Of a stretch of 64,000 bases of DNA, positions 1 to 10,650 are shown piece after piece (the first letter of the stretch is position 1; each line of letters opens with the position of its first letter). The notes under the pieces were generated by a model, which was not told the DNA's origin, made no database searches, and saw only the letters and a list, made by a program, of their open reading frames with translations. Source of the DNA: a bacterium (lineage in GTDB: Bacteria > Vulcanimicrobiota > Vulcanimicrobiia > Vulcanimicrobiales > Vulcanimicrobiaceae). The DNA is taken from contig JAJZED010000005.1 in NCBI GenBank assembly GCA_021805775.1, positions 65,001-129,000 on the forward strand, in the 5' to 3' direction. The translations under genes were made by a program, and so were the position numbers.

Positions 1-1057
1 GGATGTGTAAACATCGGTAGGGGAGCGTTGTGGCGTAGGCTGAAGCACGACCGCGAGGACGTGTGGACGAACCACAAGTGCGAATGCAGGTATAAGTAGC
101 GATAAAAGAGAGTGAGAACCTCTCTCGCCGGAAGTCTAAGGTTTCCTGAGCTACGTCAATCGTCTCAGGGTGAGTCGGGAGCTAAGCCGAGGCTGAGAAG
201 CGTAGGCGATGCACAAGCAGTTCATATTCTGCTACCACCGACGACCGTTAAGACTCTGTCGAACAGCATTCTCGATCGTGAAAGCGATCGGTGGTGCCGT
301 TCGTCATGGTCTTTGAATTGATGGGGTGACGCAGGAAGATATGTCATCGCGCTGTTGGATATGCGCGTCTAAGCCGGTAGGTGTTGCTGTAGGTAAATCC
401 GCAGCATTTAACACCGAGAAGCGAATGCGAGGCTCTTCGGGGCCGAAGTGACAGACTCTACGCTGCCAAGAAAAGCCTCTAAATAGGATCGTAGGTGCCC
501 GTACCGTACACCGACACTGGTAGACTGGCAGAGCATGCTAAGGCGACGGGAGAACCCCTGTTAAGGAACTCGGCAAATTGACCCCGTAACTTTGGGAGAA
601 GGGGTGCCTTCGTCGGACTAGACATTACGTCGAAAGCTGATGGAGGTCGCAGAAAATAGGCCCAAGCGACTGTTTAACAAAAACACAGGTCTCTGCGAAT
701 GCGAAAGCAGACGTATAGGGGCTGACTCCTGCCCGGTGCTGGAAGGTTAAAGGGACGGGTTAGCGCAAGCGAAGCTCGGAACTGAAGCCCCAGTAAACGG
801 CGGCGGTAACTATAACCGTCCTAAGGTGACAAAATCGTTGCCTCGCCGCGTAGTAATATGCGGCTGTACACTTGGCTATATGCGGGAACATCCTGAGAGC
901 CCACGCCTACTCGTCGGCGATTCGCCGGCAGTAACAATGGCTGGGATTGGACAATCCGCAGGAAACGTTTTCTTCGATCGCTTCACGGCGTTCGCAGGGA
1001 GCGGATCCTCAGAGACTATACGCCAGGCATCCAACGGTATCGAAAGGTACGATAAAG

Positions 1058-1575
<518 letters not shown>

Positions 1576-1833
1576 AGTAACGACTTGGGCGCTGTCTCGA
1601 TGGGGGGCCCGGCGAAATTGCAGTACCAGTGAAGATGCTGGTTACCCGCAGCAGGACGGAAAGACCCCGTGAAGCTTTACTGTATCCTGATCTTGGGTTT
1701 TGAGACTGTCCGTACAGGATAGGTGGGAGTCGATGAGACGAGGGCGCTAGCTTTCGTGGAGACAACGTTGGGATACCACCCTGATAGTCTTGGGATTCTA
1801 ACCGGCCGCCGTTATCCGGTGGCGGGACAGGGT

Positions 1834-1901
<68 letters not shown>

Positions 1902-2041
1902 AACGGTCAGAAACCGTTCTCACAGAGTGCATAGGCATAAGGGAGCTTGACTGCGAGACGGACAGGTCGAGCAGGTGCGAAAGCAGGGCTAAGTGATCCG
2001 GCGGTACCGAATGGAAGGGCCGTCGCTTATCGGATAAAAGC

Positions 2042-2113
<72 letters not shown>

Positions 2114-2137
2114 ATCGTCGCATCCTGGGGCTGTAGT

Positions 2138-2174
<37 letters not shown>

Positions 2175-2182
2175 TACGCGAT

Positions 2183-2223
<41 letters not shown>

Positions 2224-2644
2224 TGTGGGCGTAGGAGATTTGAGGAGCGTGGACTCTAGTACGAGAGGACCGAGTCGAACGAACCGCTGGTGAACCGGTT
2301 GTTCCGCCAGGAGCATGGCCGGGTAGCTACGTTCGGATCAGATAAACGCTGAAAGCATATAAGCGTGAAACTGACTCCAAGATGAGATCTCAATCCCGTA
2401 AGGGTGAAGAGCCGTGGGAGACTACCACGTTGATAGGCCGGGGGTGGAAGCGCCGTAAGGTGTGGAGCTGACCGGTACTAATAGCTCGGAAATTTTTTAC
2501 TACGCACCGCTTGTTTGGCACGGGAAGTTCTTCTTTATGTAGCTTTCCCGCCGCGATTGGCTTCGAGCCCAGGCTCGTCATCGCGGTTGGGGATCCGGTT
2601 TGGGTGGCTTGGACGGTATCTCCGTTCGAGCAACCCTCCAAGTT

Positions 2645-2760
2645 TCTGGCGCCCATGGCGGCGGGGTCCCACCCGTTCCCATCCCGAACACGGCAGTTAA
2701 GCCCGCCAGCGCCGATGATAGTCGGACCGCAGGGTCCCTCGAAAGTAGGACGGTGCCAGA
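2645..2760 (+). rRNA. rrf: 5S ribosomal RNA
   Basis: A 116-nt 5S rRNA about 150 nt after the 23S gene. The ends pair as helix I (tctggc at the start, gccaga at the end). The conserved internal segment cccatcccgaacacgg and the loop E-like region cgaaagtagg are present. It was co-transcribed with the 23S in all probability; no tRNA lies between them. Confidence 0.95.
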
Positions 2761-2769
2761 TTATATAAA

Positions 2770-2806
2770 CGAAGAGCTCGCTAGCGTAACGCCGGCGGGC
2801 TCTTCG
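2770..2806 (+). terminator. Possible terminator hairpin after the rRNA operon
   Basis: Inverted repeat cgaagagc (2770-2777) / gctcttcg (2799-2806) just downstream of 5S rRNA, with further pairing inside the loop. There is no clear T tract, so it may be a processing or Rho-assisted end rather than a classical terminator. Confidence 0.4.
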
Positions 2807-2891
2807 ACGTGTCCGGTCGGTGCCTCTTCGCCGATCTCTTTCGCTTGCGAAGGCACGAATCGACGCAAGCGTTCGCGAACGGAGGGCGCCA

Positions 2892-3350
2892 ATGGAATAT
2901 GAGGCGATACTCTTCGATCTCTTCGGCACCCTCGTCGACGACGAGGGGCGAGCGATCGAGGGCGCGGTGGAGTTACTGAGGCGCCTGCAGGGGCAGAACG
3001 TCGCCCTGGTGACCTCCTGTAGCAGAGCGCTCGCGCTCGCTCTGCTGCGGCGTGCCGGATTGCCGGAATTCGAGGTCCTCGTTACCGCCGACGATGTCGC
3101 GGCGAACAAACCGGCTCCCGATGGGTACGTCGCCGCGGCGAAACGATTCGAGCTCGCGCCGGAGCGTTGCCTGGTCGTCGAGGATTCACCGCAAGGCATC
3201 CATGCCGGGCGTGCCGCCGGCATGGACGTCGTCGCGATTCTGCGCGGGCGAGAGGGCAGCTTTGCGGCCTCGGCGACCGAGACGTTCGCGACGCTCGCTC
3301 GCTTCGCCGATGCACTGCAGGTCGACCCCGAGGGTAGAGTGCGGATATAA
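2892..3350 (+). CDS. HAD-superfamily phosphatase (beta-phosphoglucomutase-like), 152 aa
   Basis: A small haloacid dehalogenase-like hydrolase acting on an unknown phosphorylated substrate. Motif I is FDLFGTLVD near residues 8-16; the nucleophile Asp is present, but the second Asp of DxD is Phe, as in many dehalogenase-type members. Motif II is VTS (about residue 41), the motif III lysine lies in NKPAPDGY, and motif IV is VVEDSPQG. The protein is short and has only a minimal cap region. ATG 2892 is preceded by ggagg (2881-2885). Its 3' 60% is duplicated 2.2 kb downstream as a frameshifted fragment, so this copy is the intact one. Confidence 0.8.
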   Translation: MEYEAILFDLFGTLVDDEGRAIEGAVELLRRLQGQNVALVTSCSRALALALLRRAGLPEFEVLVTADDVAANKPAPDGYVAAAKRFELAPERCLVVEDSPQGIHAGRAAGMDVVAILRGREGSFAASATETFATLARFADALQVDPEGRVRI

Positions 3351-3353
3351 CGT
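3081..3353 (+). repeat. Direct repeat, copy 1 (3' part of HAD gene)
   Basis: About 272 nt, from cgttaccgccgacg to the end of the HAD gene, recur at 5308-5582 in the same orientation with only about eight differences, one of them a 1-nt insertion. The two copies bracket the two secreted-protein genes and the IS66 remnant. This suggests that the block between them arrived or was rearranged through a duplication. Confidence 0.9.
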
Positions 3354-3527
3354 AACCGCCTCGTGCCGCCTGCAGCAACTCGTTGCCGCCGACCAAGGGC
3401 GAGGCCGGCGCGCGATTCGCCTGCTGGACGGGAGTTCGGCTCGAATGATACGATGGCGGGGGTGCTGCGGCAGCGTTGGAGTAGCGTTGCGAGCAGCACG
3501 CACGTGCTGGCGTGCAGGGGGAGGACC

Positions 3528-4139
3528 GTGCAGCGCAAGATTGGCCGCACATTTTGGTTCCGCTTCGCCGTAGGTAGCCTTTGGCTCGCGGCGGCAGTCG
3601 GGCTCTGGCTGGCCGGTACGCAGATAGCGAATGCGCAAGCGCCAAGTTGTGCATGGCCCCTCAAGACCATTGGCGGTAAGCCTTTCAACGTAGCCGCCCC
3701 CGACACGAATGCAAATTACTGGACGATGCCCATCAACACGGCGTTGTATTCCAGCGTTGTGATACACGGCAGCTTCCCAATGGCGCGCTATATCTCTTTC
3801 ACGACCTATACGGCGCCGGGCAACGTCTATGGTTGGATCTCTGACGATGCGATTGCACCCGACCCCGGTAGTTCCAACCCATTCCAACCAGGCGCATCGA
3901 CCGGTCCGGGAACGAACTATAGCGTGACTGCCGAGCAAGGCCCGCAAGGTGTCGCCATAGGCAACACCATTCACCTGCCGAGCAGTCTGCTAGCCTGGAT
4001 CATCTATCGCGTGTATGTGCCGAATAAGGGGCAGAATTGCATGGGAGGCGCGTCTCTACCCACGTTGACACTCGTCGGGCCTAGCGGTACGCAAACGCTC
4101 CTGCCGGTATGTGCAATCGCTGCTTGCCCGAGCGGATGA
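3528..4139 (+). CDS. Secreted protein of unknown function, N-terminal half of a larger family
   Basis: About 203 residues with a signal peptide: a basic start, a hydrophobic stretch (residues 10-28) and an AxA-type site at NAQA. The mature part contains ARYISFTTY and APDPGSSNPF segments, which resemble the first half of large secreted proteins of unknown function that I recall from actinobacteria. The second half of such proteins appears to be encoded by the next gene. GTG 3528 is chosen because of the ggggagg upstream (3517-3523); ATG 3450 is the alternative. The region looks less GC-rich than its neighbours, consistent with transfer. The family assignment is from memory and uncertain. Confidence 0.6.
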   Translation: MQRKIGRTFWFRFAVGSLWLAAAVGLWLAGTQIANAQAPSCAWPLKTIGGKPFNVAAPDTNANYWTMPINTALYSSVVIHGSFPMARYISFTTYTAPGNVYGWISDDAIAPDPGSSNPFQPGASTGPGTNYSVTAEQGPQGVAIGNTIHLPSSLLAWIIYRVYVPNKGQNCMGGASLPTLTLVGPSGTQTLLPVCAIAACPSG

Positions 4140-4152
4140 ACGACGTCGCGAT

Positions 4153-4932
4153 ATGGACTGCATCGTGACAGGCACACGCTTCCAACCGTACATGGCTCGG
4201 CTGGCCCTCGGGCTGCTTGCGTTGACGATCACGTCCTGTGCTCGCTCGGCAATGGCACCAGCGATCGTGGTTCCAGCGCCGCAGCAGATATACTTTTTTG
4301 CAGCGCAACGTCAAGGGTTGAGTTTGTTTCCAAATCCCGCGAATAGCTACTTAGCGGCCGCGGCAACCTTTCAACCAGGTGTCGCGGTGGTGATCCGCGG
4401 CAAAGCGCCGGTCTTCCCAAACACCTTCAATGGATCGAGTATTGCGGTCCCGGCCTTCGGCAGTTCTCCGGTCCAGCTTCGCTACTGGTCGCTCTGCAAT
4501 AATAATAACGGCAGTCCGTTTCCCGTCGTTGCATGTGCTGCTGATTTTCAGACCACGCTGGATCCCAGCGGTTACTACACGTATGTCATCTCCCCGGAAG
4601 CAGTGCGGCCAGCCGAGTTGCCTGCTTCGATAACCTGGCTGACGGCAGGCTCGCTGACCGTTGCGAAACTGCTCCTGCTTCGCAACATGCTACCGGCCGC
4701 ATCGTTTACGCAATCGATCCAGCAGGCGATCTCCGCCGGGTGCGAAGTCACGGTGACCCCCGGCGTCCCGGTTCCACCAGCACAACAAACCAGCGCTGGG
4801 ATCTGTGCGGCCGCAGTAATGGGTTCCTATTATCCCCGCGCCGTGTACTGCAACGAACAAGTGCTTTTCCAGCAAGGCTACGCGGCATGCTTCGTGCTCG
4901 CCGGTCTCACATTGCCTACCGCAACATCCTAG
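4153..4932 (+). CDS. Secreted lipoprotein-like protein, partner of the preceding gene
   Basis: About 259 residues. A hydrophobic N terminus ends in a lipobox-like ITSC, so export and lipidation are likely. The body carries VVIRGKAP, LRYWSLCNNN and LLLRNMLP segments, which resemble the C-terminal half of the same secreted family as the preceding gene. It lies 13 nt downstream. Because it has its own export signal, the pair looks like a gene fission or a two-subunit arrangement rather than a simple frameshift. The start is uncertain: 4111 and 4192 are alternatives and none has a strong ribosome site. Confidence 0.55.
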   Translation: MDCIVTGTRFQPYMARLALGLLALTITSCARSAMAPAIVVPAPQQIYFFAAQRQGLSLFPNPANSYLAAAATFQPGVAVVIRGKAPVFPNTFNGSSIAVPAFGSSPVQLRYWSLCNNNNGSPFPVVACAADFQTTLDPSGYYTYVISPEAVRPAELPASITWLTAGSLTVAKLLLLRNMLPAASFTQSIQQAISAGCEVTVTPGVPVPPAQQTSAGICAAAVMGSYYPRAVYCNEQVLFQQGYAACFVLAGLTLPTATS

Positions 4933-4957
4933 ATCGCATTCGCCAGATGGTGCGAAA

Positions 4958-4983
4958 ATAATCCGGCCGTGCGGCGGATTTAC
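4958..4983 (+). terminator. Possible terminator hairpin after the secreted pair
   Basis: Inverted repeat aatccg (4960-4965) / cggatt (4975-4980) with inner ccg/cgg pairing, 26 nt after the stop codon of the secreted lipoprotein gene. Only a short T run follows, so termination efficiency is doubtful. Confidence 0.35.
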
Positions 4984-5029
4984 CATACCGAGCACGTGAT
5001 TTGCGCTGATGACATAACGCCAACGTGAC

Positions 5030-5307
5030 GTAAGCGTAGTTTAGTGGCCGTCTTGACATCGAGCGGGCGAGTGCGTTGCGGCGGGCCGTTCAGCTCCTCG
5101 CCGAAAGTCGGGGCGCGAGGTCGGCAGCCGCGAGCGCCTGGCCGCGCGTCAGCTGCAAATTCCACGGCAGCAACTCGGCGATGCGGTTGATCGGCGATGC
5201 GGGCTGCCTGCGAACAGGAAGTTCTTGCGTGCCAGCGCGACGCAGCGCAACTCGCGTTCGGCAGCGTTGTTGTCGATCTCGATGCGTCCGTCGTCGCAAA
5301 AGCGGCA
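5030..5307 (-). mobile_element. IS66-family insertion sequence remnant (tnpC 3' end)
   Basis: On the minus strand the sequence encodes CDDGRIEIDNNAAERELR and ARKNFLFAGS, the signature C-terminal part of the IS66 TnpC transposase. After a deletion or frameshift near 5195 comes PINRIAELLPWNL in another frame. The DDE catalytic core upstream is absent, so the element is dead. A gtaagcg at 5030-5036 resembles an IS66 terminal inverted repeat (they start GTAA) and may be the surviving end. The other end is cut off exactly where the HAD gene fragment begins. Confidence 0.8.
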
Positions 5308-5579
5308 CGTTACCGCCGACGATGTCGCGGCGAACAAACCGGCTCCCGATGGGTACGTCGCCGCGGCGAAGCGATTCGAGCTCGCGCCGGAGCGTTGCCT
5401 GGTCGTCGAGGATTCACCGCAAGGCATCCATGCCGGGCGTGCCGCCGGCATGGACGTCGTCGCGATTCTGCGCGGGCGAGAGCGCCGCTTTGCGGCCTCG
5501 GCGACCGAGACCGTTCGCGACGCTCGCCCGCTTCGCCGAGGCACTGCAGGTCGACCCCGAGGGAAGAGTGCGGATCTAA
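5308..5579 (+). pseudogene. Truncated, frameshifted copy of the HAD phosphatase gene
   Basis: Near-identical copy of the 3' part of the HAD gene at 2892-3350, starting at cgttaccgccgacg. Motifs III and IV (NKPAPDGY, VVEDSPQG) remain, but motif I and the nucleophile Asp are missing. A 1-nt insertion (gagaccgttcg versus gagacgttcg) shifts the frame near 5512. It is joined directly to the IS66 remnant. High identity implies a recent event. It is not expected to make a functional enzyme. Confidence 0.85.
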
Positions 5580-5598
5580 CGCGCCTACGGTTGCGAGG

Positions 5599-5979
5599 TT
5601 AGGGTGTCGCTTTGGGATGCGGAGCCATCGTCGCGCGATGATTCGCGGCGCGAATCTGCGCGAGGCGTCGTTTGACCGCGGTGCGCTGCTGCGGTGTCAG
5701 CACCGCCATGATGCGCTTGCGCAGGGCTTTTATTTGCGTACGCGTCGGGCGCGTTCCCGGTGCGAGCGAACTGCGGAACTCTTGGCGGATTTTACGAATT
5801 TGCAGATGCTCTGCGCGCGTCACGTGTGCCGCCCGCATCGCTCGAGCGATCGGCGGGCGATGGTGAGCGCGATGGTAACCGGAGGGAGTTTGCGCGGCAT
5901 TGGAGATGCCGATACCGGCAAATGCAATACCGGCGATGATAGCGGCGCCGAGTGCGCCTCTGGACGTTAGGGATTTCAT
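5599..5979 (-). CDS. Spy/CpxP-like exported protein, 126 aa
   Basis: A small exported protein. The N terminus has MKS, a hydrophobic stretch (residues 9-25) and a plausible cleavage after SNA. The mature part is rich in His, Arg and Ala and mostly helical, with an LTPQQ motif near residue 94 (LTPQQRTAVKRR) as in the LTxxQ repeats of Spy/CpxP periplasmic chaperones. Only one such motif is clear, so the assignment is tentative. The role could be envelope stress or metal binding. It is monocistronic, ending 20 nt from the HAD pseudogene on the other strand. Confidence 0.65.
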   Translation of the reverse strand: MKSLTSRGALGAAIIAGIAFAGIGISNAAQTPSGYHRAHHRPPIARAMRAAHVTRAEHLQIRKIRQEFRSSLAPGTRPTRTQIKALRKRIMAVLTPQQRTAVKRRLAQIRAANHRATMAPHPKATP

Positions 5980-6057
5980 AGCGCTATCGTACGCCGCTTT
6001 CCTGGAGAGTGCCCGAGGAAAGGATGAACGTTCGATGAGCGTTCGATGAATGCTGCG

Positions 6058-7665
6058 TTAAAGCGGTGCGCGAATCGCCGCCGCGAGTACCCCCGGCGAA
6101 GCATGTGCCTCGAAGCGTTTGAAGTTCTCCTCAAAGAGCTTTGCAAGGTGCGCGGCCTGACGATCGTATGCAGCCTTGTCGCTCCAGGCATTGCGCGGAT
6201 CGAGCACCTCGGTCGGCACCCCTGGGACTTCGTGCGGGATGTGAAGGCCGAAAAACGGCTCGCGCGAGAAATGCTCGGGGATGCGTCCTTCGATCGCCGC
6301 GTTGACCATCGCGCGCGTATGAGCGATCGCCATGCGTTTGCCGACGCCGTAGGCGCCCCCGCTCCACCCGGTATTGACGAGCCAGCATCGCACTTCGTGA
6401 CGTGCAATTTTCTCGCCGAGCAGCCGTGCGTACACCGTCGGGCGATGGACCATGAACGGAGCGCCGAAGCAGGTCGAAAACGTCGCGCTCGGTTCGGTGA
6501 CGCCGCGCTCGGTGCCGGCGATCTTCGCGGTGTACCCGGAGAGAAAGTGATACATTGCTTGGTCGGGGCTCAACATACTGATCGGCGGGAGAACGCCGAA
6601 GGCATCGGCGGTAAGCATGACGATCGTCTGCGGATGGCCGCCTTTGCTTCCCGGTACGACGTTCGGAATATATTCCAGCGGATATGCGGCGCGGGTGTTC
6701 TCGGTCTTCGCCTCCGAATCGACGTCGAGCGCGCGCGTGGCGTTATCGTACGAGACATTTTCCAACACCGTCGCAAAACGGTTTGTCGCCGCCCAAATCT
6801 CGGGTTCGGCACTCGCCGAGAGCCGAATCACCTTCGCGTAGCAGCCGCCTTCGAAATTAAAGACTCCATCATCGGACCACCCATGTTCGTCATCGCCGAT
6901 GAGCGGACGATTGGGGTCGGAGGAGAGCGTGGTCTTGCCGGTGCCGGAGAGGCCGAAGAAGATCGCCGTGTCGCCATCGCGGCCGACATTCGCCGAGCAG
7001 TGCATCGGCAAGGTCGATCGTAACGGAAGGAGATAGTTCATCACGGTGAAGATCGATTTCTTGATCTCGCCCGCATATTTCGTTCCGCCGATGAGGATGA
7101 TGCGGCGTTGAAAATTGACTAAAACAAAGGTACTGCTGCGCGTACCGTCACGTTGCGGATCGGCCTCGAATGTCGCGGCATCGACGACCGTAAACTCCGG
7201 CACGAATCGGGAATCGGGGGCTTCCGGCGTGATGAAAAGGTGGCGAGCGAAGAGGCTGTGCCAAGCGAATTCCGTGTAGACCCGCACCGGCACGCGATAG
7301 CGCTCGTCGGCACCGACATAGCAATCGAGACTATAGAGATCGCGCTGGGCGAGAAAGGTTTCGACGCGGTCGAAGAGCGCGTCGAAAAGCTCGGGAGCGA
7401 TGCCTTGGTTCGTATCGCCCCAATCGATATGCGGCTCGCTCGCCGGCTCGCGGACGAAGAACTTGTCCTTCGGAGAGCGACCGGTATGAGGGCGCGTATC
7501 GACGATAACCTGCCCGTCCCGGCCAAGCGCCCCCTCGCCGCGGCGAACGATATGTTCGACGAGCTCTGCGGCGGTGAGGTTGTCGTACTGGGCTTTCCCT
7601 TTGAGGCGTTCCGATACGGTGAGAATGGCTGCTACCCCCTGCGTCAATGGATCTGTTGCGTCCAT
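6058..7665 (-). CDS. pckA: Phosphoenolpyruvate carboxykinase (ATP)
   Basis: Cytoplasmic enzyme converting oxaloacetate and ATP to PEP, CO2 and ADP, the first step of gluconeogenesis. The 535 residues match the usual length of the ATP-dependent class. Visible landmarks are the P-loop [11 protein letters not shown], the conserved [16 protein letters not shown] segment before it, RSPKDKFFV near residue 60, and [14 protein letters not shown] in the C-terminal domain. ATG 7665 is chosen because the longer frame upstream lacks family similarity and would overlap the divergent peptidase gene. The two genes are separated by 60 nt, which must hold both promoters. Confidence 0.96.
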   Translation of the reverse strand: MDATDPLTQGVAAILTVSERLKGKAQYDNLTAAELVEHIVRRGEGALGRDGQVIVDTRPHTGRSPKDKFFVREPASEPHIDWGDTNQGIAPELFDALFDRVETFLAQRDLYSLDCYVGADERYRVPVRVYTEFAWHSLFARHLFITPEAPDSRFVPEFTVVDAATFEADPQRDGTRSSTFVLVNFQRRIILIGGTKYAGEIKKSIFTVMNYLLPLRSTLPMHCSANVGRDGDTAIFFGLSGTGKTTLSSDPNRPLIGDDEHGWSDDGVFNFEGGCYAKVIRLSASAEPEIWAATNRFATVLENVSYDNATRALDVDSEAKTENTRAAYPLEYIPNVVPGSKGGHPQTIVMLTADAFGVLPPISMLSPDQAMYHFLSGYTAKIAGTERGVTEPSATFSTCFGAPFMVHRPTVYARLLGEKIARHEVRCWLVNTGWSGGAYGVGKRMAIAHTRAMVNAAIEGRIPEHFSREPFFGLHIPHEVPGVPTEVLDPRNAWSDKAAYDRQAAHLAKLFEENFKRFEAHASPGVLAAAIRAPL

Positions 7666-7725
7666 TTCTCGGGTTTTGCGGACGAGCCTGCAGGCCGCCG
7701 GGGGAACGGAGTCGCAGGAATCGCT

Positions 7726-8892
7726 ATGAGACTTCGTACGATTGCATTTGCCGCAACCCTCGCGGCCCTGCTCGCCGCGCCCGCCGCGGCGGCGCTCCCA
7801 TTTCATGTCGGGTCGCTGCCCGCAGGGCCGCTCGATGCCATCACCGATATCGCCGGCGTACGCGTTGCTAACCTCACGTTGCAGCAGGGGAGTTCGATTC
7901 GCACCGGCGCGACGGCAATTCTGCCCGACGGCGATCCTTGGGACCGCAAGGTCGCGGCCGCCTTTCTGCGATTCAACGGCAACGGCGAGATGACGGGAAC
8001 GCATTGGATCGACGAATCGGGGTATCTCGAGGAACCGATCGTGCTGACCGATACGCTCGATATCGGGCTCGCCGATGACGGCGTGGTGAGTTGGATGATC
8101 TCAAAACATCCGCAACTCGGAATCACCGACGACGTTCCGCTCCCGGTCGTCGCCGAATGCGACGATCAATTGCTCGACGATATTCAGGCGCGCGCGGTAT
8201 CTCCCAGCGATATCGTAGCGCTCTTAAATCGCGCTCATTCGGGGCAATTCCACCGGGGGAGCGTCGGCGCAGGCACCGGAATGAAGGCCTTCGGATTTAA
8301 GGCCGGGATCGGTTCGGCATCGCGCGTACTTCCGGCCTCGATGGGGGGATATCGCGTCGGGGTACTCGTGAACGATAATACCGGCATGTCGCACGCGCAC
8401 CTGAAGATTATGGGCGTGCCGGTTGGACGCGCACTCCAGCATCGCTATCTACCGAAGTTCCCGCAACCGCTCGCGTTGCACGGACGGATGAGCTCGGGGA
8501 GTATCATCATCGTCATCGCGACCGATGCGCCGCTCGACAACCGACAATTGCGGGCGCTTGCGCTCCGCGCGGGAATGGGAATGGCGCGGACGGGGTTGAT
8601 CTCCTCGGTCGGTAGCGGCGATCTCTTCATCGCGTTTTCGACGCGGTACGTCTATCGGCGGACCGGCGACTTTCGCGTGCACGCGCCGCGCATTGCAACT
8701 GTCGAGAGCGACCGCGTTCTCGACACGCTCTACCGCGCGACGAGCGACGCGGTCGAGGCCTCGATCGACGACGCGCTCTGGTCGTCGTCGACGATGGTCG
8801 GGCGGCACGGAATTACGGTCTACGGCCTACCGCACGCGCCGGTCTTGCGCATGTTGCGAGCGGCCGGGGTTCCGTTAACCGCGCATCGCTAG
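7726..8892 (+). CDS. P1-family aminopeptidase (DmpA-like), exported
   Basis: Self-processing N-terminal nucleophile peptidase; DmpA-type enzymes release N-terminal L- or D-amino acids. The 388 residues begin with a signal peptide (hydrophobic residues 5-22, AAA cleavage area), unlike the classical cytoplasmic DmpA. The autoproteolysis site is Gly258-Ser259 in [15 protein letters not shown], with Ser259 becoming the nucleophile. The upstream [19 protein letters not shown] region is typical of the family. ATG 7726 has agga upstream (7716-7719). The 3' end overlaps the convergent aldehyde dehydrogenase gene by 18 nt. Confidence 0.88.
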   Translation: MRLRTIAFAATLAALLAAPAAAALPFHVGSLPAGPLDAITDIAGVRVANLTLQQGSSIRTGATAILPDGDPWDRKVAAAFLRFNGNGEMTGTHWIDESGYLEEPIVLTDTLDIGLADDGVVSWMISKHPQLGITDDVPLPVVAECDDQLLDDIQARAVSPSDIVALLNRAHSGQFHRGSVGAGTGMKAFGFKAGIGSASRVLPASMGGYRVGVLVNDNTGMSHAHLKIMGVPVGRALQHRYLPKFPQPLALHGRMSSGSIIIVIATDAPLDNRQLRALALRAGMGMARTGLISSVGSGDLFIAFSTRYVYRRTGDFRVHAPRIATVESDRVLDTLYRATSDAVEASIDDALWSSSTMVGRHGITVYGLPHAPVLRMLRAAGVPLTAHR

Positions 8893-10602
8893 CAGCGCGA
8901 CGCGAAGCGCGGTTAACGGCGAGCGACGGTATTCGAACTCGCAGAGCGCCGGCCCGATGCTCGCCGCAGTCTTATTCGTAACGAACCATGGCGGCTTCGG
9001 CAAGAGCGTTCCGCCGAAACCAAAGAGACTGCGGGGGAAGGGTGCGAAGGGCGCGCGGAGGACGGTTTTTTCTGCGTGCGAGAAAAGAAAACTGTTGTGG
9101 ACGACACCGATGCCGCTGCCGACGTCGACGAGCGAATGCCCGGGGAACGCGCCCCAGGTTGCCTCGGTCAGCAGAAAACCGACGCCGGTCCATGCGTTGA
9201 TCGCGATGCATCCGTAGCGCAGATCGGCGACGGCGCGCTCGATTCTTTGCGCGTGTTCGCGTTCGCTCCTCGGATGCACGATAATGTTCGCTCCGAGCGT
9301 TCCGCGCAGTCTATCGTTTGCGAAGGCCACCGCGTCGAGGGCATAGCGTTCGAACTCCCCCGGAATCGTTACGTAGGCTAGGAAACTCGAGAACGCCTCG
9401 ACCGCGAATGCCGGATCCGCTCGATCGGTAAAATCTGCGCGGCGGATCGTCCGCGCGGTATAACCATCGTCGGTGCGCCCTGCAGCGACGCTCTCGCCGA
9501 CCTGGGAGAGCCGCTCGCAGCGATTGGCAGCTCCAGGATAATAGGCGGGGCGATCCGGGAGGCTGCGAAGGACCGCTTCGATCGCCGCGATCAGCCGCGG
9601 CGTCCCGGCCCAGTCCTGCGGAAGAATCAGTACTTGAGCGGCGATGCAATTGAAACCGTTGTTATGCAGTTTTTGCGTGACGATATTTTCGGCTTGAAAT
9701 AGGAGATCGGCATCGCTCCAATCGCCGGGAAAGACGATCGTCGGGCTGACGTTCCCTAACTCGCTGGTAATCGGTTTTTTTAGGAGCGGCTCTCCGGCCC
9801 GCTTGCGCGCTGCCCCCTCCTCACCGAGCCCGAAGACGATCGCATCGTGCGTTGCATCGCTGCCGGTGATATGAATCTCGTCGATCGCCGGGGAGGCGCA
9901 GAGATGCTGCCCGACCTCCGGGCCGCCGTAGGCAAAACGCAGGAAGCCCTCATCGACCAACGGCGCAAAGGCGCGCTCGAAGATCGGGCCGAGATAGTCG
10001 TTGACCGGATTCATTTTCAGCATGCAGACGGCGCCGTCGGCGAGGAGCTTGTAGAGCACGTCGAGCGGTGGAATCGAGGCGATGTTGCCGGCGCCGAGGA
10101 CGAGGGCTACCCGCGGCTGCGGGTCGTGTTCCCGATACCAGGTCGCCATCGTCGCGGGAAGCTCGACGGGAGAAAGACCCGGCTCCATCCAGACCTCGGC
10201 GCTGATGCCGTTGAGAAGCAGTCGGTCGTAGGGCCCGTTGGGGAATACCTGCGCGATACTCCGCCCGTCGCTCCCGACGCGAATGCGGCTCGCCGGCAAC
10301 GGCGGGGAGCCGTTTGCGGCGATGCCCTCCAGGGTCGCGATATAGCGATTGAGGGCATAGAGCACCGCCCAGGGCCCGCTGATCCACTCCTCGCCCTCGA
10401 GCCCCGTTCCACGGAGTCCCTTCGCCGCGATCGCCGCTTCGGCCCAGCGCTCGCGAACGGCATAGACGCCGTCGCGGCAGTCCTTTAAGAGTGCGACCTT
10501 CGCGAGAACGGGGAGCCGCGACCAACGCGGCGCGGCTGCGCGAAGTTCGGCGAGTTCGGCGTCGATCGCCGGAGCTTCGGTGACGGCGTGAGATGCGATC
10601 AT
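8875..10602 (-). CDS. Aldehyde dehydrogenase superfamily protein, 575 aa
   Basis: NAD(P)-dependent aldehyde dehydrogenase-like enzyme with a long N-terminal extension compared with the usual 480-500 residues. The catalytic residues are recognisable: Cys in NNGFNCIAAQ and the general-base Glu in SELGNVSPTIV. VALVLGAGNIASI forms part of the cofactor-binding fold. The substrate cannot be inferred. The tail (WFVTNKTAASIGPALCEFEY) recurs, as I recall, in a divergent ALDH subgroup of unknown function. ATG 10602 is preferred over GTG 10608. It appears to be transcribed alone, with the sdh terminator just upstream. Confidence 0.85.
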   Translation of the reverse strand: MIASHAVTEAPAIDAELAELRAAAPRWSRLPVLAKVALLKDCRDGVYAVRERWAEAAIAAKGLRGTGLEGEEWISGPWAVLYALNRYIATLEGIAANGSPPLPASRIRVGSDGRSIAQVFPNGPYDRLLLNGISAEVWMEPGLSPVELPATMATWYREHDPQPRVALVLGAGNIASIPPLDVLYKLLADGAVCMLKMNPVNDYLGPIFERAFAPLVDEGFLRFAYGGPEVGQHLCASPAIDEIHITGSDATHDAIVFGLGEEGAARKRAGEPLLKKPITSELGNVSPTIVFPGDWSDADLLFQAENIVTQKLHNNGFNCIAAQVLILPQDWAGTPRLIAAIEAVLRSLPDRPAYYPGAANRCERLSQVGESVAAGRTDDGYTARTIRRADFTDRADPAFAVEAFSSFLAYVTIPGEFERYALDAVAFANDRLRGTLGANIIVHPRSEREHAQRIERAVADLRYGCIAINAWTGVGFLLTEATWGAFPGHSLVDVGSGIGVVHNSFLFSHAEKTVLRAPFAPFPRSLFGFGGTLLPKPPWFVTNKTAASIGPALCEFEYRRSPLTALRVALLAMRG

Positions 10603-10650
10603 AACCACCGTTTCGACATCGAGGCAGCCCTCCCGGTCGCGCCTCGCCGA

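Noticed and set aside
947-1057. N-terminal extension of the homing endonuclease from ATG 947
   Set aside because: It would translate the group I Q and R elements and has no LAGLIDADG similarity; ATG 1058 has a ribosome site.
2390-3706. Long minus-strand frame (438 codons) over the 23S end, 5S and HAD gene
   Set aside because: It crosses rRNA genes and is antisense to a motif-supported HAD protein; the translation is low-complexity Arg/Ser/Ala as expected of GC-rich shadows.
5149-5544. Minus-strand frame joining antisense HAD with IS66 TnpC
   Set aside because: Only the part within 5195-5307 is transposase-like; the rest is antisense of the HAD copy.
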